Positions 26,688 through 34,690 of a stretch of DNA of 64,000 bases are shown here, one piece after another. Under the pieces are notes generated by a model, which saw only the letters and a program-made list of their open reading frames with translations, ran no database searches and had not been told where the DNA came from. Positions within the stretch are counted from its first letter, which is position 1. Each line of letters opens with the position of its first letter. Position numbers and translations under genes: made by a program. The stretch covers positions 1-64,000 of the forward strand of contig JAJFBJ010000002.1 in the NCBI GenBank assembly GCA_020697375.1. Reading direction: 5' to 3'. The DNA is from Nitrospira sp. (lineage in GTDB: Bacteria; Nitrospirota; Nitrospiria; Nitrospirales; Nitrospiraceae).

Positions 26688-28634
26688 CTAACTGCCCTGC
26701 TCATCTCCATGCGGCAGACTCCCCGCGAAAGAGGCCAACCGGTTCGCTTCGTCTGTGGCGACCGCAGCTCCCAGCAATGCCTTTACATTCGTATAGATTC
26801 CGTCTGCCGTCAAGCCGTACCGTTCGCGCAACAAATCCTGCGGGCCCTGTTCGATGTACCTATCCGGAAGGCCCATGATCTTCGTGCGCAAGTGGGTAAT
26901 CCCCTCCTCGGACAGGACTTCCAGGACGGCCGAGCCGAACCCTCCCATCTTGCAGCCTTCCTCGACGGTCACGAGACAACGCACGTCCTTCGCCGTCTTG
27001 GTAATCAACTCGGTGTCCAGCGGCTTCGCAAATCGAGCATTGATCACGGCCGCGGAAATTCCCTCCTGCGCCAAACGCTCTGCCGCCTTGACGGCAGGCC
27101 AGACGGTCACCCCGATCGCGACGATCGCCACATCGGTGCCTTCACGCAGCAATTCACCCTTGCCGATCGGCAACGCTGTGGGTTCCGGGTCCATCGACAC
27201 GCCGAGGCTTACGCCGCGGGCATAACGCACCGAGGCTGGTCCATTGTAACTCACGCAGGTCTTCAACAAATGCTGCAATTCGTTTTCATCCTTCGGCGCC
27301 GTGACCACCATGTTCGGCACATGGCGCAAAAAGGCGAAGTCGAAGGCGCCATGATGAGTTGTTCCATCCTCCGCGACGAGTCCGCCACGGTCGATACAGA
27401 AGGTGACCGGCAAGTTCTGTGTGGCGACATCATGCACAACCTGATCGTAGGCCCGTTGCAGGAAAGTCGAATAGAGGGCGACCACCGGTTTCATTCCCTG
27501 CGCAGCCATTCCGGCGGCAAAGGTCACGGCATGCTGCTCGGCGATACCGACGTCGTAAATACGATCCGGGAACGCCTTTTCAAAGGCAGTGAGGCCCGTG
27601 CCTTCGCACATGGCAGCGGTAATCGCGACGATCCGCTTGTCCTGGCGAGCCACCTTGATAAGCGCTTCGACAGCCATGCTGGTATAGCTGGGCCTTGATG
27701 CTTTCTTTGCGGGAACACCAGTCTCCCGCACAAATGGAGGGCAGGCATGGAACCAGACGGGATTCTCTATTGCCGGTTCATAGCCCAAGCCCTTTTTTGT
27801 GATGACATGGAGCAGAACAGGCCCTTTCATTTTCAGTACATTCTCCAATGTCGGCAGGAGATGTTCGAAGTTATGCCCGTCGATCGGACCCGCATATTGA
27901 AAACCGAGTTCCTCAAACAACAGGCCGGGAAGAATCGCCCCCTTGGCCAACTCCTCAGCACGCCGCGCAATCTTCTGCACCTCAAGACCAATGTGGGGAA
28001 TCTTGCGCAAGAGTTGTCCGGTTTCTTCACGCATGCGCGCATAGAATTCTCCGGTGAAGGTCCGATTCAGATAAGCGGATATCGCCCCGACGTTCTTGGA
28101 GATCGACATCTGGTTGTCGTTCAGGATGACGATGAAATCCTGATTCGTTCCTCCGGCATGGTGCAGCCCTTCAAGGGTCATCCCGGCCGTCATGGCACCG
28201 TCTCCGACGACGCACATGACTTTATGTTTTTCCTGTCGCTGTTCACGAGCTTCCACCATCCCGAAGGCAGCGGACACTCCCGTTCCGGCATGCCCGGCAT
28301 TGAACGTATCGTACAGGCTTTCTTCGCGCTTGCAGAACCCGCTCAGTCCGCCGTATTGCCGGAGGGTGTGGAATTGTTCCCGGCGTCCGGTCAACAGCTT
28401 GTGGGTATAGGCTTGATTACTGGTGTCCCATACGATTTTGTCCTTCGGCGTATCCAAAAGGTACTGCAACGCAACGGTCAGCTCCACCACCCCAAGATTG
28501 GAGGCCAGATGTCCTCCGACATTCGAGACCACAGAAAGGATCTGTTCACGAATCTCCTGACAGAGTGCGGGAAACTGTTCAGGGGAAAGGCGTTTCAAAT
28601 CAGCCGGACTGTGGATTTTTTTCAGCAGCGACAT
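26688..28634 (-). CDS. dxs: Dxs, 1-deoxy-D-xylulose-5-phosphate synthase
   Basis: First enzyme of the MEP pathway; it condenses pyruvate with glyceraldehyde 3-phosphate using thiamine diphosphate. 648 residues is the normal length. The TPP motif runs from GDGAMTAGM to NDNQMS, and DRGGLVAEDGTTHHG and the C-terminal transketolase domain are complete. AAGGAG is well placed before the ATG at 28634. It starts 185 bases after the end of the DUF3187 gene and leads into ispG, so it may have its own promoter in that gap. Confidence 0.97.
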   Translation of the reverse strand: MSLLKKIHSPADLKRLSPEQFPALCQEIREQILSVVSNVGGHLASNLGVVELTVALQYLLDTPKDKIVWDTSNQAYTHKLLTGRREQFHTLRQYGGLSGFCKREESLYDTFNAGHAGTGVSAAFGMVEAREQRQEKHKVMCVVGDGAMTAGMTLEGLHHAGGTNQDFIVILNDNQMSISKNVGAISAYLNRTFTGEFYARMREETGQLLRKIPHIGLEVQKIARRAEELAKGAILPGLLFEELGFQYAGPIDGHNFEHLLPTLENVLKMKGPVLLHVITKKGLGYEPAIENPVWFHACPPFVRETGVPAKKASRPSYTSMAVEALIKVARQDKRIVAITAAMCEGTGLTAFEKAFPDRIYDVGIAEQHAVTFAAGMAAQGMKPVVALYSTFLQRAYDQVVHDVATQNLPVTFCIDRGGLVAEDGTTHHGAFDFAFLRHVPNMVVTAPKDENELQHLLKTCVSYNGPASVRYARGVSLGVSMDPEPTALPIGKGELLREGTDVAIVAIGVTVWPAVKAAERLAQEGISAAVINARFAKPLDTELITKTAKDVRCLVTVEEGCKMGGFGSAVLEVLSEEGITHLRTKIMGLPDRYIEQGPQDLLRERYGLTADGIYTNVKALLGAAVATDEANRLASFAGSLPHGDEQGS

Positions 28635-28818
28635 TGCACAATCTCCTTGTCAATCATGACAACTGCACGCAGGTACATATTCAAAGGGAATTATTCGTAA
28701 TTGAGAAGGTCGCGGCGAAGCAGCGAAGCAGTTTGGTACAAGTCGTCTCATCCTCACATATGCAATCTTCAGTGTCAAGGTTTCACTCATGCCTGCTAGG
28801 AAAGAATGATTCATTTTG

Positions 28819-29826
28819 CTACGAACGAAACCGGTAGGTCAGTACGGTAGACAGAGTGAAGTCCGCCGCGCTCCCGGTGATGAAGTCCAGATTCTCTACT
28901 CCATAGAGCTGCCACAGTATACTAGGTAGAACCCGATAGCTCACGCCCACCACCGATTCCGTCACACCCTTGTCCAGGATCCTCGTCCCAGTCCCGTGAA
29001 ACGGCGGCGAGTAATAATCGAACTGGGCGGTGAATGAAAGATTCTCCGACCAGAGGTATTCCACGGCAACCAATCCGCTCACCACGGGCTGCAGCGAAAG
29101 CCCGGCGATTCGTCCAGTAGGAAAGACGCCATTGACGTTCGCATAAACAATCCAACCGGGCGCGACAGTCTTCTCCAACGCCATCCCGATACCGGCATCG
29201 GGATGGCCGCTTCCGAATACCTGTCCCGTATCTCCGGTCGGCGCTTTGACGGCCACCCGAATCGCCAAGGCCGGCAGACTGGATGTCTCACGGAAGGCCA
29301 GGAATTTGCCGAACAGCGACACATCCCCCAAGCCTGTCGCCCCTTCCGATCCCTGAAACAGCGTTCGGTCCCGGTTGGCGATGTTGAAGGCATAGCCTGT
29401 ATCCCGCAAAGCCTTTCGTGCCGGAGCAACCCCGGTCGTCGCGTTCTCCACGCCGAGGATCGGGCTCTCCATGAATCCACTGTAGCGGTGCAAGGCGGGG
29501 ATTTCGACACTGAGTTCCAATCGGTCGGTCAGGCCGTACCGGAGAAAGAGGCCCGCGCGGACCGTTTCGAATTTCATCGTGGCGCGGGCTTGCTCCGTGC
29601 TGTCGTTGGCAATGCTGGCGCTATTGGCCATCTCAAGACGCACGTCGAAATCGCCCTGGCGGAGCACCGAGGCGCGCTCTCCCGGCATGCCTAAAACGAG
29701 CTGATCGAGTGCTTGAAAATTCCTGGTCGGGAAGGGACCGAACCCTTCGGCCCTGAGCGGGGACGCATTTCCCCCGCAGAGCAGCAGACTACACAAGATA
29801 ATCAACGTCCGGCACAAGATCGCCAC
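28819..29826 (-). CDS. DUF3187 family putative outer-membrane protein
   Basis: 335 residues with a signal peptide (about 1-26, ending near LRAEG). The mature part is a beta-strand-rich sequence that fits DUF3187 as I recall it (GPFPTRNFQALDQLVLGMP, YGLTDRLELSVEIP, and a C-terminal LSTVLTYRFRS). The function of the family is unknown to me. It starts 20 bases after the stop of the BamA-like gene and ends the operon that begins with squalene-hopene cyclase. A role in envelope lipid handling is suggested only by that position. Confidence 0.75.
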   Translation of the reverse strand: MAILCRTLIILCSLLLCGGNASPLRAEGFGPFPTRNFQALDQLVLGMPGERASVLRQGDFDVRLEMANSASIANDSTEQARATMKFETVRAGLFLRYGLTDRLELSVEIPALHRYSGFMESPILGVENATTGVAPARKALRDTGYAFNIANRDRTLFQGSEGATGLGDVSLFGKFLAFRETSSLPALAIRVAVKAPTGDTGQVFGSGHPDAGIGMALEKTVAPGWIVYANVNGVFPTGRIAGLSLQPVVSGLVAVEYLWSENLSFTAQFDYYSPPFHGTGTRILDKGVTESVVGVSYRVLPSILWQLYGVENLDFITGSAADFTLSTVLTYRFRS

Positions 29827-29846
29827 CGAGAGTCATCCACAGGTTC

Positions 29847-31055
29847 CTAATAGGGGAAATCCAATCCCGCAAAAATGGCCCCGCCTTCGCGGCTGTAACC
29901 ATAATCCACCCGGCCGACGACATTGGGACGGACGATCGCGCGGAATCCGAGCCCCGGAGTCATACGATAGTCATCGAAATTCACGTCCTTGAACGTATTG
30001 AACACCTGACCGGTATCCAGGAAGGGCGCGACCTCGAAATCCGCCGTCACGCCGGCCACTTTGGCTCGCAGCACATGAATCCGCTCTTCGATGCTGAAGG
30101 CGATCAAGTGCTTGTCTATATAGCGGTCCAGCCCGAATCCCCGCAGGTTATTCTGCCCCCCAAGGGAGGACTGTTCGAAAAACGGCACCTGGGAACCGAG
30201 TGTCGCCTGCAAGTTTGCGCGGACGACCAGAATGGCGCGTTTCGATTCACTCGGGAATAGCTTTTTGACTTCGATTTCATATCGCGAATAAACGGGATGA
30301 TCGCTGTTTCTCACGTTTTGATTCAGCTCGGCATAGGCGGTGATGGCCACGCCGTCGGTGGGGGTGACCAAGCTATCCCTTGTATCGTAATAAAAGGACA
30401 GGCGATGGCCCACGATGATGGACTCGCCCTGCATGCCATCGACCGCGGGGAACTGCTCAGCCGAAAAGGGAAGATCCGTGGCGCCCCGTTGCAGCCGGAC
30501 TTGGCGGACACGCTGGCCTACCGAGATCTGTGTGACTTCGTTCGCATGCAGGCCGAGCCGCCAGTATGCCCGCCCTTCCCTGGCCGTGTAATTCGTTTCG
30601 TCGGCTTGAACCGTCTCCTGTCCGATCCCGAAGAAGCGCGATGTGGCGTTCTTGAAGAAGGTGCCGCCGAAGTTGAGCGAATATTGGCCGTTACCGAATG
30701 CCGGATCGATATAATCCAACAGTACTTTGCGTTCGATCCGCTCGGTGAGCGATGCAATGAACCGCATCTGGCGCCCGCCTGGCTCGTATTTGAATAGATT
30801 GAACACCCCGCGAGACCCTACGATCGAATTTTGAATGAGCATGGGCGCCATGAGGTATTTCAATTCACCATCCGGATCGGCGATTAGAATCGGCGCGATC
30901 AAGCCGACATCGCTGCCGTCGTTCTTACTGGTAGAGACCGAGGGGATGGGGAAAATTTGCGTGTCAGCGCGGGCTTGATCGGGAAGACTCAGGAGTAGAA
31001 TTCCGGCCAACGCCAGCAATAGTGCACGGATCGAGTACAGATAGTCTCGCTGCAT
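29847..31055 (-). CDS. BamA/TamA-like outer-membrane barrel without POTRA domains
   Basis: 402 residues: a signal peptide (about 1-30), about 75 residues of strand-rich sequence, then a surface-antigen (BamA barrel) domain. Family hallmarks include the SSLGGQNNLRGFGLDRY stretch near residue 300, an AP-F-DTGQVF block, and a C-terminal strand ending in FPY. There is no room for the POTRA repeats of true BamA or TamA. It follows mlaC by 32 bases. It might form the outer-membrane exit or entry of the lipid-transport system; this is an inference from context. Confidence 0.85.
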   Translation of the reverse strand: MQRDYLYSIRALLLALAGILLLSLPDQARADTQIFPIPSVSTSKNDGSDVGLIAPILIADPDGELKYLMAPMLIQNSIVGSRGVFNLFKYEPGGRQMRFIASLTERIERKVLLDYIDPAFGNGQYSLNFGGTFFKNATSRFFGIGQETVQADETNYTAREGRAYWRLGLHANEVTQISVGQRVRQVRLQRGATDLPFSAEQFPAVDGMQGESIIVGHRLSFYYDTRDSLVTPTDGVAITAYAELNQNVRNSDHPVYSRYEIEVKKLFPSESKRAILVVRANLQATLGSQVPFFEQSSLGGQNNLRGFGLDRYIDKHLIAFSIEERIHVLRAKVAGVTADFEVAPFLDTGQVFNTFKDVNFDDYRMTPGLGFRAIVRPNVVGRVDYGYSREGGAIFAGLDFPY

Positions 31056-31087
31056 GGCGCTTGTCGGATCGCTCGCCCCGTAACAGA

Positions 31088-31786
31088 TTACGGGGCCTTG
31101 ATCTTGTCGGATTTCTTGCGGAGTTGTTCCACGAGGCCGGGATACGAGGAGGTGTGAAGGATCTTCGTAAATTGCCCTCGGTAATTGTTCACCAGACTGA
31201 CGCCATCGACCACCACGTCATACACACGCCAATCGTTATCCTTGTGCAGTAACCGGTAATCCATGGGAATTTCGGTTTTTCCCGACAGCACCTTGGTGCG
31301 CACCTCCGCATATTCCTTCTCGGTCCGCTCGTTGAGATATTGCACGCCGTCGCCGGAATAGGTCTCCACTCGATCAGCGTAGGTATTGGTCAACAGGGTT
31401 CTGAACAGATCGACAAACTCCTGTTTATCCTTGTCGGATAGTTGATTCCATGGGGCGCCCAGCGACCGCCGAGACATTTCTGTGTAATCGAATCGGGCTC
31501 CGACGGCTTTTTCCAACTGCTGCCGGCGATCATTTTGACGACCCGGCCCCTTCAGTTCCTTGTCGCCCAATATCTTAAGCACCTCATCAATCGTGCCCTT
31601 GACGGAGTCGGTCGCCGACGCCGCCATGGCGGACGACGGCCCGCCCATGAACAGTTGCAGCATCAGCATCAGACCAACCATCGCCCATCGCCTGCCGTTC
31701 AAGTCCAGATCTCTTCCATGAAAGGAGTTACGCATGCCCTGCCCGCTTGTCACGTTGCCGCCCGCCATTCGATGCATGTGCCGCAT
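31088..31786 (-). CDS. mlaC: MlaC-like periplasmic lipid-binding protein
   Basis: Soluble periplasmic carrier of the Mla (maintenance of lipid asymmetry) pathway. 232 residues with a hydrophobic export segment (about 35-56) and the MlaC/Ttg2D domain. Key stretches are FDYTEMSRRSLG, FVDLFRTLLTNTYADRV and WRVYDVVVDGVSLVNNYR. The start at 31786 lies 2 bases after the mlaD stop with AAGG upstream; an ATG at 31735 would shorten the export signal to a more usual size. Together with MlaE, F and D encoded upstream it should shuttle a lipid between membranes. Confidence 0.92.
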   Translation of the reverse strand: MRHMHRMAGGNVTSGQGMRNSFHGRDLDLNGRRWAMVGLMLMLQLFMGGPSSAMAASATDSVKGTIDEVLKILGDKELKGPGRQNDRRQQLEKAVGARFDYTEMSRRSLGAPWNQLSDKDKQEFVDLFRTLLTNTYADRVETYSGDGVQYLNERTEKEYAEVRTKVLSGKTEIPMDYRLLHKDNDWRVYDVVVDGVSLVNNYRGQFTKILHTSSYPGLVEQLRKKSDKIKAP

Positions 31787-31788
31787 GG

Positions 31789-32232
31789 TTAATTGACCTT
31801 TCCATGTACATACTGGCTGACCAATTCCTCTAGATCAAGTCCGGATTCGGTGTCGCGGATTTTATTACCCGGCTTCAGCGGATCGCCTCCCCCGCCGATC
31901 GACAGCGCCAGGTATTTATCCCCGATGATCCCGCGCGTTTTGATCGATGCGATGGTATCCGTATACAGTTTCACGCCGTCTTGAATCGCGAGATCCACCA
32001 GCGCGCGGTCGCTGTTCAGGCCGATAGTCCGCACACGTCCCACTTCCACACCGGCTATTTCCACCGAGGCGCCGGGCTTCAATCCGGAGGCTGACATAAA
32101 CTCCGCCTCGACCGAATAGTTGTTTCCCCCGATGACCTCCAACTTGCCCAGCTTGATGGATAGATAGCCAAGGCAAGCCAACCCGATGATGACGAATACT
32201 CCGACCGTCAATTCCACCTTTGCGCGTTCCAT
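31789..32232 (-). CDS. mlaD: MlaD-like MCE-domain protein
   Basis: 147 residues with one N-terminal membrane helix (about 8-26) and one MCE domain. Typical stretches are ASGLKPGASVEIAGVEVGRV and TRGIIGDKYLALS. In E. coli MlaD forms a hexameric ring on the MlaFE transporter and passes lipids to MlaC. This protein is shorter than E. coli MlaD by about 35 residues at the C-terminus. The gene starts 8 bases after mlaF and ends 2 bases before mlaC. Confidence 0.93.
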   Translation of the reverse strand: MERAKVELTVGVFVIIGLACLGYLSIKLGKLEVIGGNNYSVEAEFMSASGLKPGASVEIAGVEVGRVRTIGLNSDRALVDLAIQDGVKLYTDTIASIKTRGIIGDKYLALSIGGGGDPLKPGNKIRDTESGLDLEELVSQYVHGKVN

Positions 32233-32240
32233 AGCGTCTC

Positions 32241-33005
32241 CTATAAGAGGGATGCGGGCGACCGGCCTTTCGCCGTGACGGTGCCTCCGACAAAAATGAA
32301 CTCCTGAATCTCCTTATCCGTGGTCTTCACAAACTCTTCGGACGTCGCCATCTCGGCAATCCGCCCACGTTTGATCATCGCCACCCAATCTGAAATCTCG
32401 AAGATCTCCGGAATTTCATGACTGACCATGACCGCGGTAAAACCGAACTGCTTCTGCATCGCGACGATCAGATCGTGAATGGACTTCGCCATCAGCGGAT
32501 CGAGGCCCGTCGTCGGTTCATCGAACAGGATAATCTCCGGCTCCATCACCAACGCGCGGGCCAAGCCGGCCCGCTTTCGCATTCCTCCGCTGAGTTCCGA
32601 CGGGAATTTGTGACCCATATCGCCCAATCCCACCTGGTTCAGCTTCTCCTGCACCCGGCGGGTCACCTGTTCGCCCTTCAAGCGAAGCTTTTCCCGCAGG
32701 GGAAAGGCGACGTTCTCAAATACCGACATTGAATCGAACAGCGCCGCGCTCTGGAACAACATGGCGAACTTCTTCCGGACTTCGTTGAGCGCTCTCCCTT
32801 TCAGATGGGCAATGTCCGTCCCATCGATCCAGATCTCGCCCCGGTCGGGCGGCATGAGACCGATCATGTGCTTCAGCAGCACACTCTTTCCCGAACCGCT
32901 TCCCCCGATGATGGTGGTGATCTTTCCGGCGGGAATCGTCAGATCCACTCCGCGCAAGACCGGTTGACCGCCCAATGTCTTTTCGACTCCCACCAGTTTA
33001 ATCAT
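32241..33005 (-). CDS. mlaF: MlaF-like ABC transporter ATPase
   Basis: 254-residue ATPase of the lipid ABC transporter. Walker A is GGSGSGKSVLLK, the signature is LSGGMRKRAGLARAL, Walker B is IILFDEPTTGLDP, and the switch His is in MVSHE. The ATG at 33005 has GGAGA upstream and gives the normal MlaF N-terminus; a longer frame to 33047 lacks support. It lies between mlaE and mlaD, the usual gene order. Confidence 0.94.
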   Translation of the reverse strand: MIKLVGVEKTLGGQPVLRGVDLTIPAGKITTIIGGSGSGKSVLLKHMIGLMPPDRGEIWIDGTDIAHLKGRALNEVRKKFAMLFQSAALFDSMSVFENVAFPLREKLRLKGEQVTRRVQEKLNQVGLGDMGHKFPSELSGGMRKRAGLARALVMEPEIILFDEPTTGLDPLMAKSIHDLIVAMQKQFGFTAVMVSHEIPEIFEISDWVAMIKRGRIAEMATSEEFVKTTDKEIQEFIFVGGTVTAKGRSPASLL

Positions 33006-33059
33006 GCGTTCTCCGCCAGGCGCAGGGACTGCCTTCTGGGCCCTCACGTCTCGCGATCC

Positions 33060-33827
33060 TTACAGAAGTACCGACGTCAGGAAATAGTCCCACACGAGGA
33101 TCAAGACCGCAGACAGGACGACCGCCTCGGTCGTAGCGGATCCCAACCCTTCCGCGCTGTGCCTGGTATGAAATCCCTTATAGCAACAAATCCAACTGAT
33201 GATCAGACCGAAGCTGATGGATTTCAGAATGCCTCCATAGACATCCTTCCACTCCACTGCCGACTCGATCGAACTCCAATAGGCCCCGGCGTTGCCATTC
33301 AGCAACTGCACGCCGACGACATACCCGCCGTAGATTCCCACCACGTCGAACAGGGCGACCAGCAGAGGCACGGCGATCACGCTCGCGATGAGCTTGGGTG
33401 CAATCAAGTATTGCAACGGATTGATCGCCATCGTGTCCAACGCATCGATCTGCTCCGTGATCCGCATAATGCCGATTTCAGCCGTCATAGCGGACCCCGC
33501 CCTGGCCGTGACCATGAGCGCCGCCAGCACCGGCCCCAGTTCCCGGATGATGCTGAGCGCCACCGCGGAGCCGAGCACGGCTTCCGAGCCGAACTTGCGC
33601 AGCGTGTAATGTCCTTGAAGGGCCAAGACCATTCCTGTGAATACAGCCGTGAGGACGACCACGAATGTGGATTTGTACCCGATAAAATTGAGCTGCTTGA
33701 CGATCTGGTAGAAGCGGAAGGGCGGACGGGTCAACCAGGCAAAGGAGGACAAGACGAACAGAAACATTCGTCCCATCTGCTCGGTGAGGTCGAGCGTATA
33801 CCGTCCGATTCGAGCAATGCCTTCCAC
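33060..33827 (-). CDS. mlaE: MlaE-like ABC transporter permease
   Basis: 255 residues with five or six membrane segments and the permease (DUF140) family stretch ELGPVLAALMVTARAGSAMTAEIG, including the conserved glutamate that opens it. It forms the membrane part of MlaFEDB-type lipid transporters. The start is the GTG at 33827 preceded by AAGGAGGAG; a nearby ATG at 33832 is in another frame. It follows hpnG by 56 bases. No mlaB (STAS) gene is present in the operon. Confidence 0.94.
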   Translation of the reverse strand: MEGIARIGRYTLDLTEQMGRMFLFVLSSFAWLTRPPFRFYQIVKQLNFIGYKSTFVVVLTAVFTGMVLALQGHYTLRKFGSEAVLGSAVALSIIRELGPVLAALMVTARAGSAMTAEIGIMRITEQIDALDTMAINPLQYLIAPKLIASVIAVPLLVALFDVVGIYGGYVVGVQLLNGNAGAYWSSIESAVEWKDVYGGILKSISFGLIISWICCYKGFHTRHSAEGLGSATTEAVVLSAVLILVWDYFLTSVLL

Positions 33828-33883
33828 GCCATCTCCTCCTTCATCCGTCGATCACATGCAGAACCTGCGTCCCGCCGAATCGT

Positions 33884-34636
33884 TCAGGCCAGTCCCGCAG
33901 GCAGAGCTTGATCGGCAAAGGCCCGATACAGTGCCGTGAGTTTGATTCCCGCCACACGGCTTTGGACACGCAGGCGGTTGAGTCCGATGAGGCTTGTCGG
34001 ATGAGCCAGACAGGCCGCGGCACCCCTGGCCCACCCAGATGGCCTGAGAAACAAGTTGAAGTCAAGCGGAAGATCTTCATCGACAAGGTCTGATACGGTG
34101 CGAACGATGCCGAATGGAATCTGCCGTTTCGATGCGACCAAGCCCAGCGCCCCGCTCTCCATGTCGAGACCGATTCCTGCCGTGCGGCCGGCAATCTTCT
34201 GCTTGTCTGCCGCAAGGTACAGCACTTGCGGAATGGTGATGAAACATCCGGCCTGAACCGTGAATGATGGTTGAATGACCTGTCGTGCCCATTCAACCAT
34301 CGCCGGAGCACATATGACCGGCTGCTCCGCATCTACCCCTCCCTCCATGGTCACCTGAGTGCCGAGCAACACGTCGCCGATACGAGCCGGCCGCAACGCG
34401 CAGGCAAAACCGGCCGACCACACGAAGGAGAATCTGTGCTCCCCAAGGAGAATCCCAGCTGTGGCTGCCGCCCGCTCGGGACCGACGCCCATCGGAATGA
34501 TCCACCAATCGACCTCAGCTTTCCGCGCCACCATGCAACGAATTCCCCTCACCGACCGGATGTCGATCACCGGAAAAGCCCGGCGAACGGCGTCCAACTC
34601 CCATCGAGTGGCCACGAAGATTCCGACCGCGGTCAC
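33884..34636 (-). CDS. hpnG: HpnG-like hopanoid-associated nucleoside phosphorylase
   Basis: 250 residues of the PNP/UDP phosphorylase superfamily. The MGVGPERAAA stretch and the base/ribose-binding LDMESGALG are present. HpnG removes adenine from adenosylhopane, the product of HpnH, to give ribosylhopane. The GTG start at 34636 has AGGAG seven bases upstream. The gene lies 54 bases downstream of squalene-hopene cyclase, which supports the hopanoid role over a general salvage role. A gene for its partner HpnH is at the left end of the window. Confidence 0.85.
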   Translation of the reverse strand: MTAVGIFVATRWELDAVRRAFPVIDIRSVRGIRCMVARKAEVDWWIIPMGVGPERAAATAGILLGEHRFSFVWSAGFACALRPARIGDVLLGTQVTMEGGVDAEQPVICAPAMVEWARQVIQPSFTVQAGCFITIPQVLYLAADKQKIAGRTAGIGLDMESGALGLVASKRQIPFGIVRTVSDLVDEDLPLDFNLFLRPSGWARGAAACLAHPTSLIGLNRLRVQSRVAGIKLTALYRAFADQALPAGLA

Positions 34637-34690
34637 GGATGCTCCTGAAAAAAGCCGGAGAGAAACGTTGGAACAGATCGACCCACAGGG

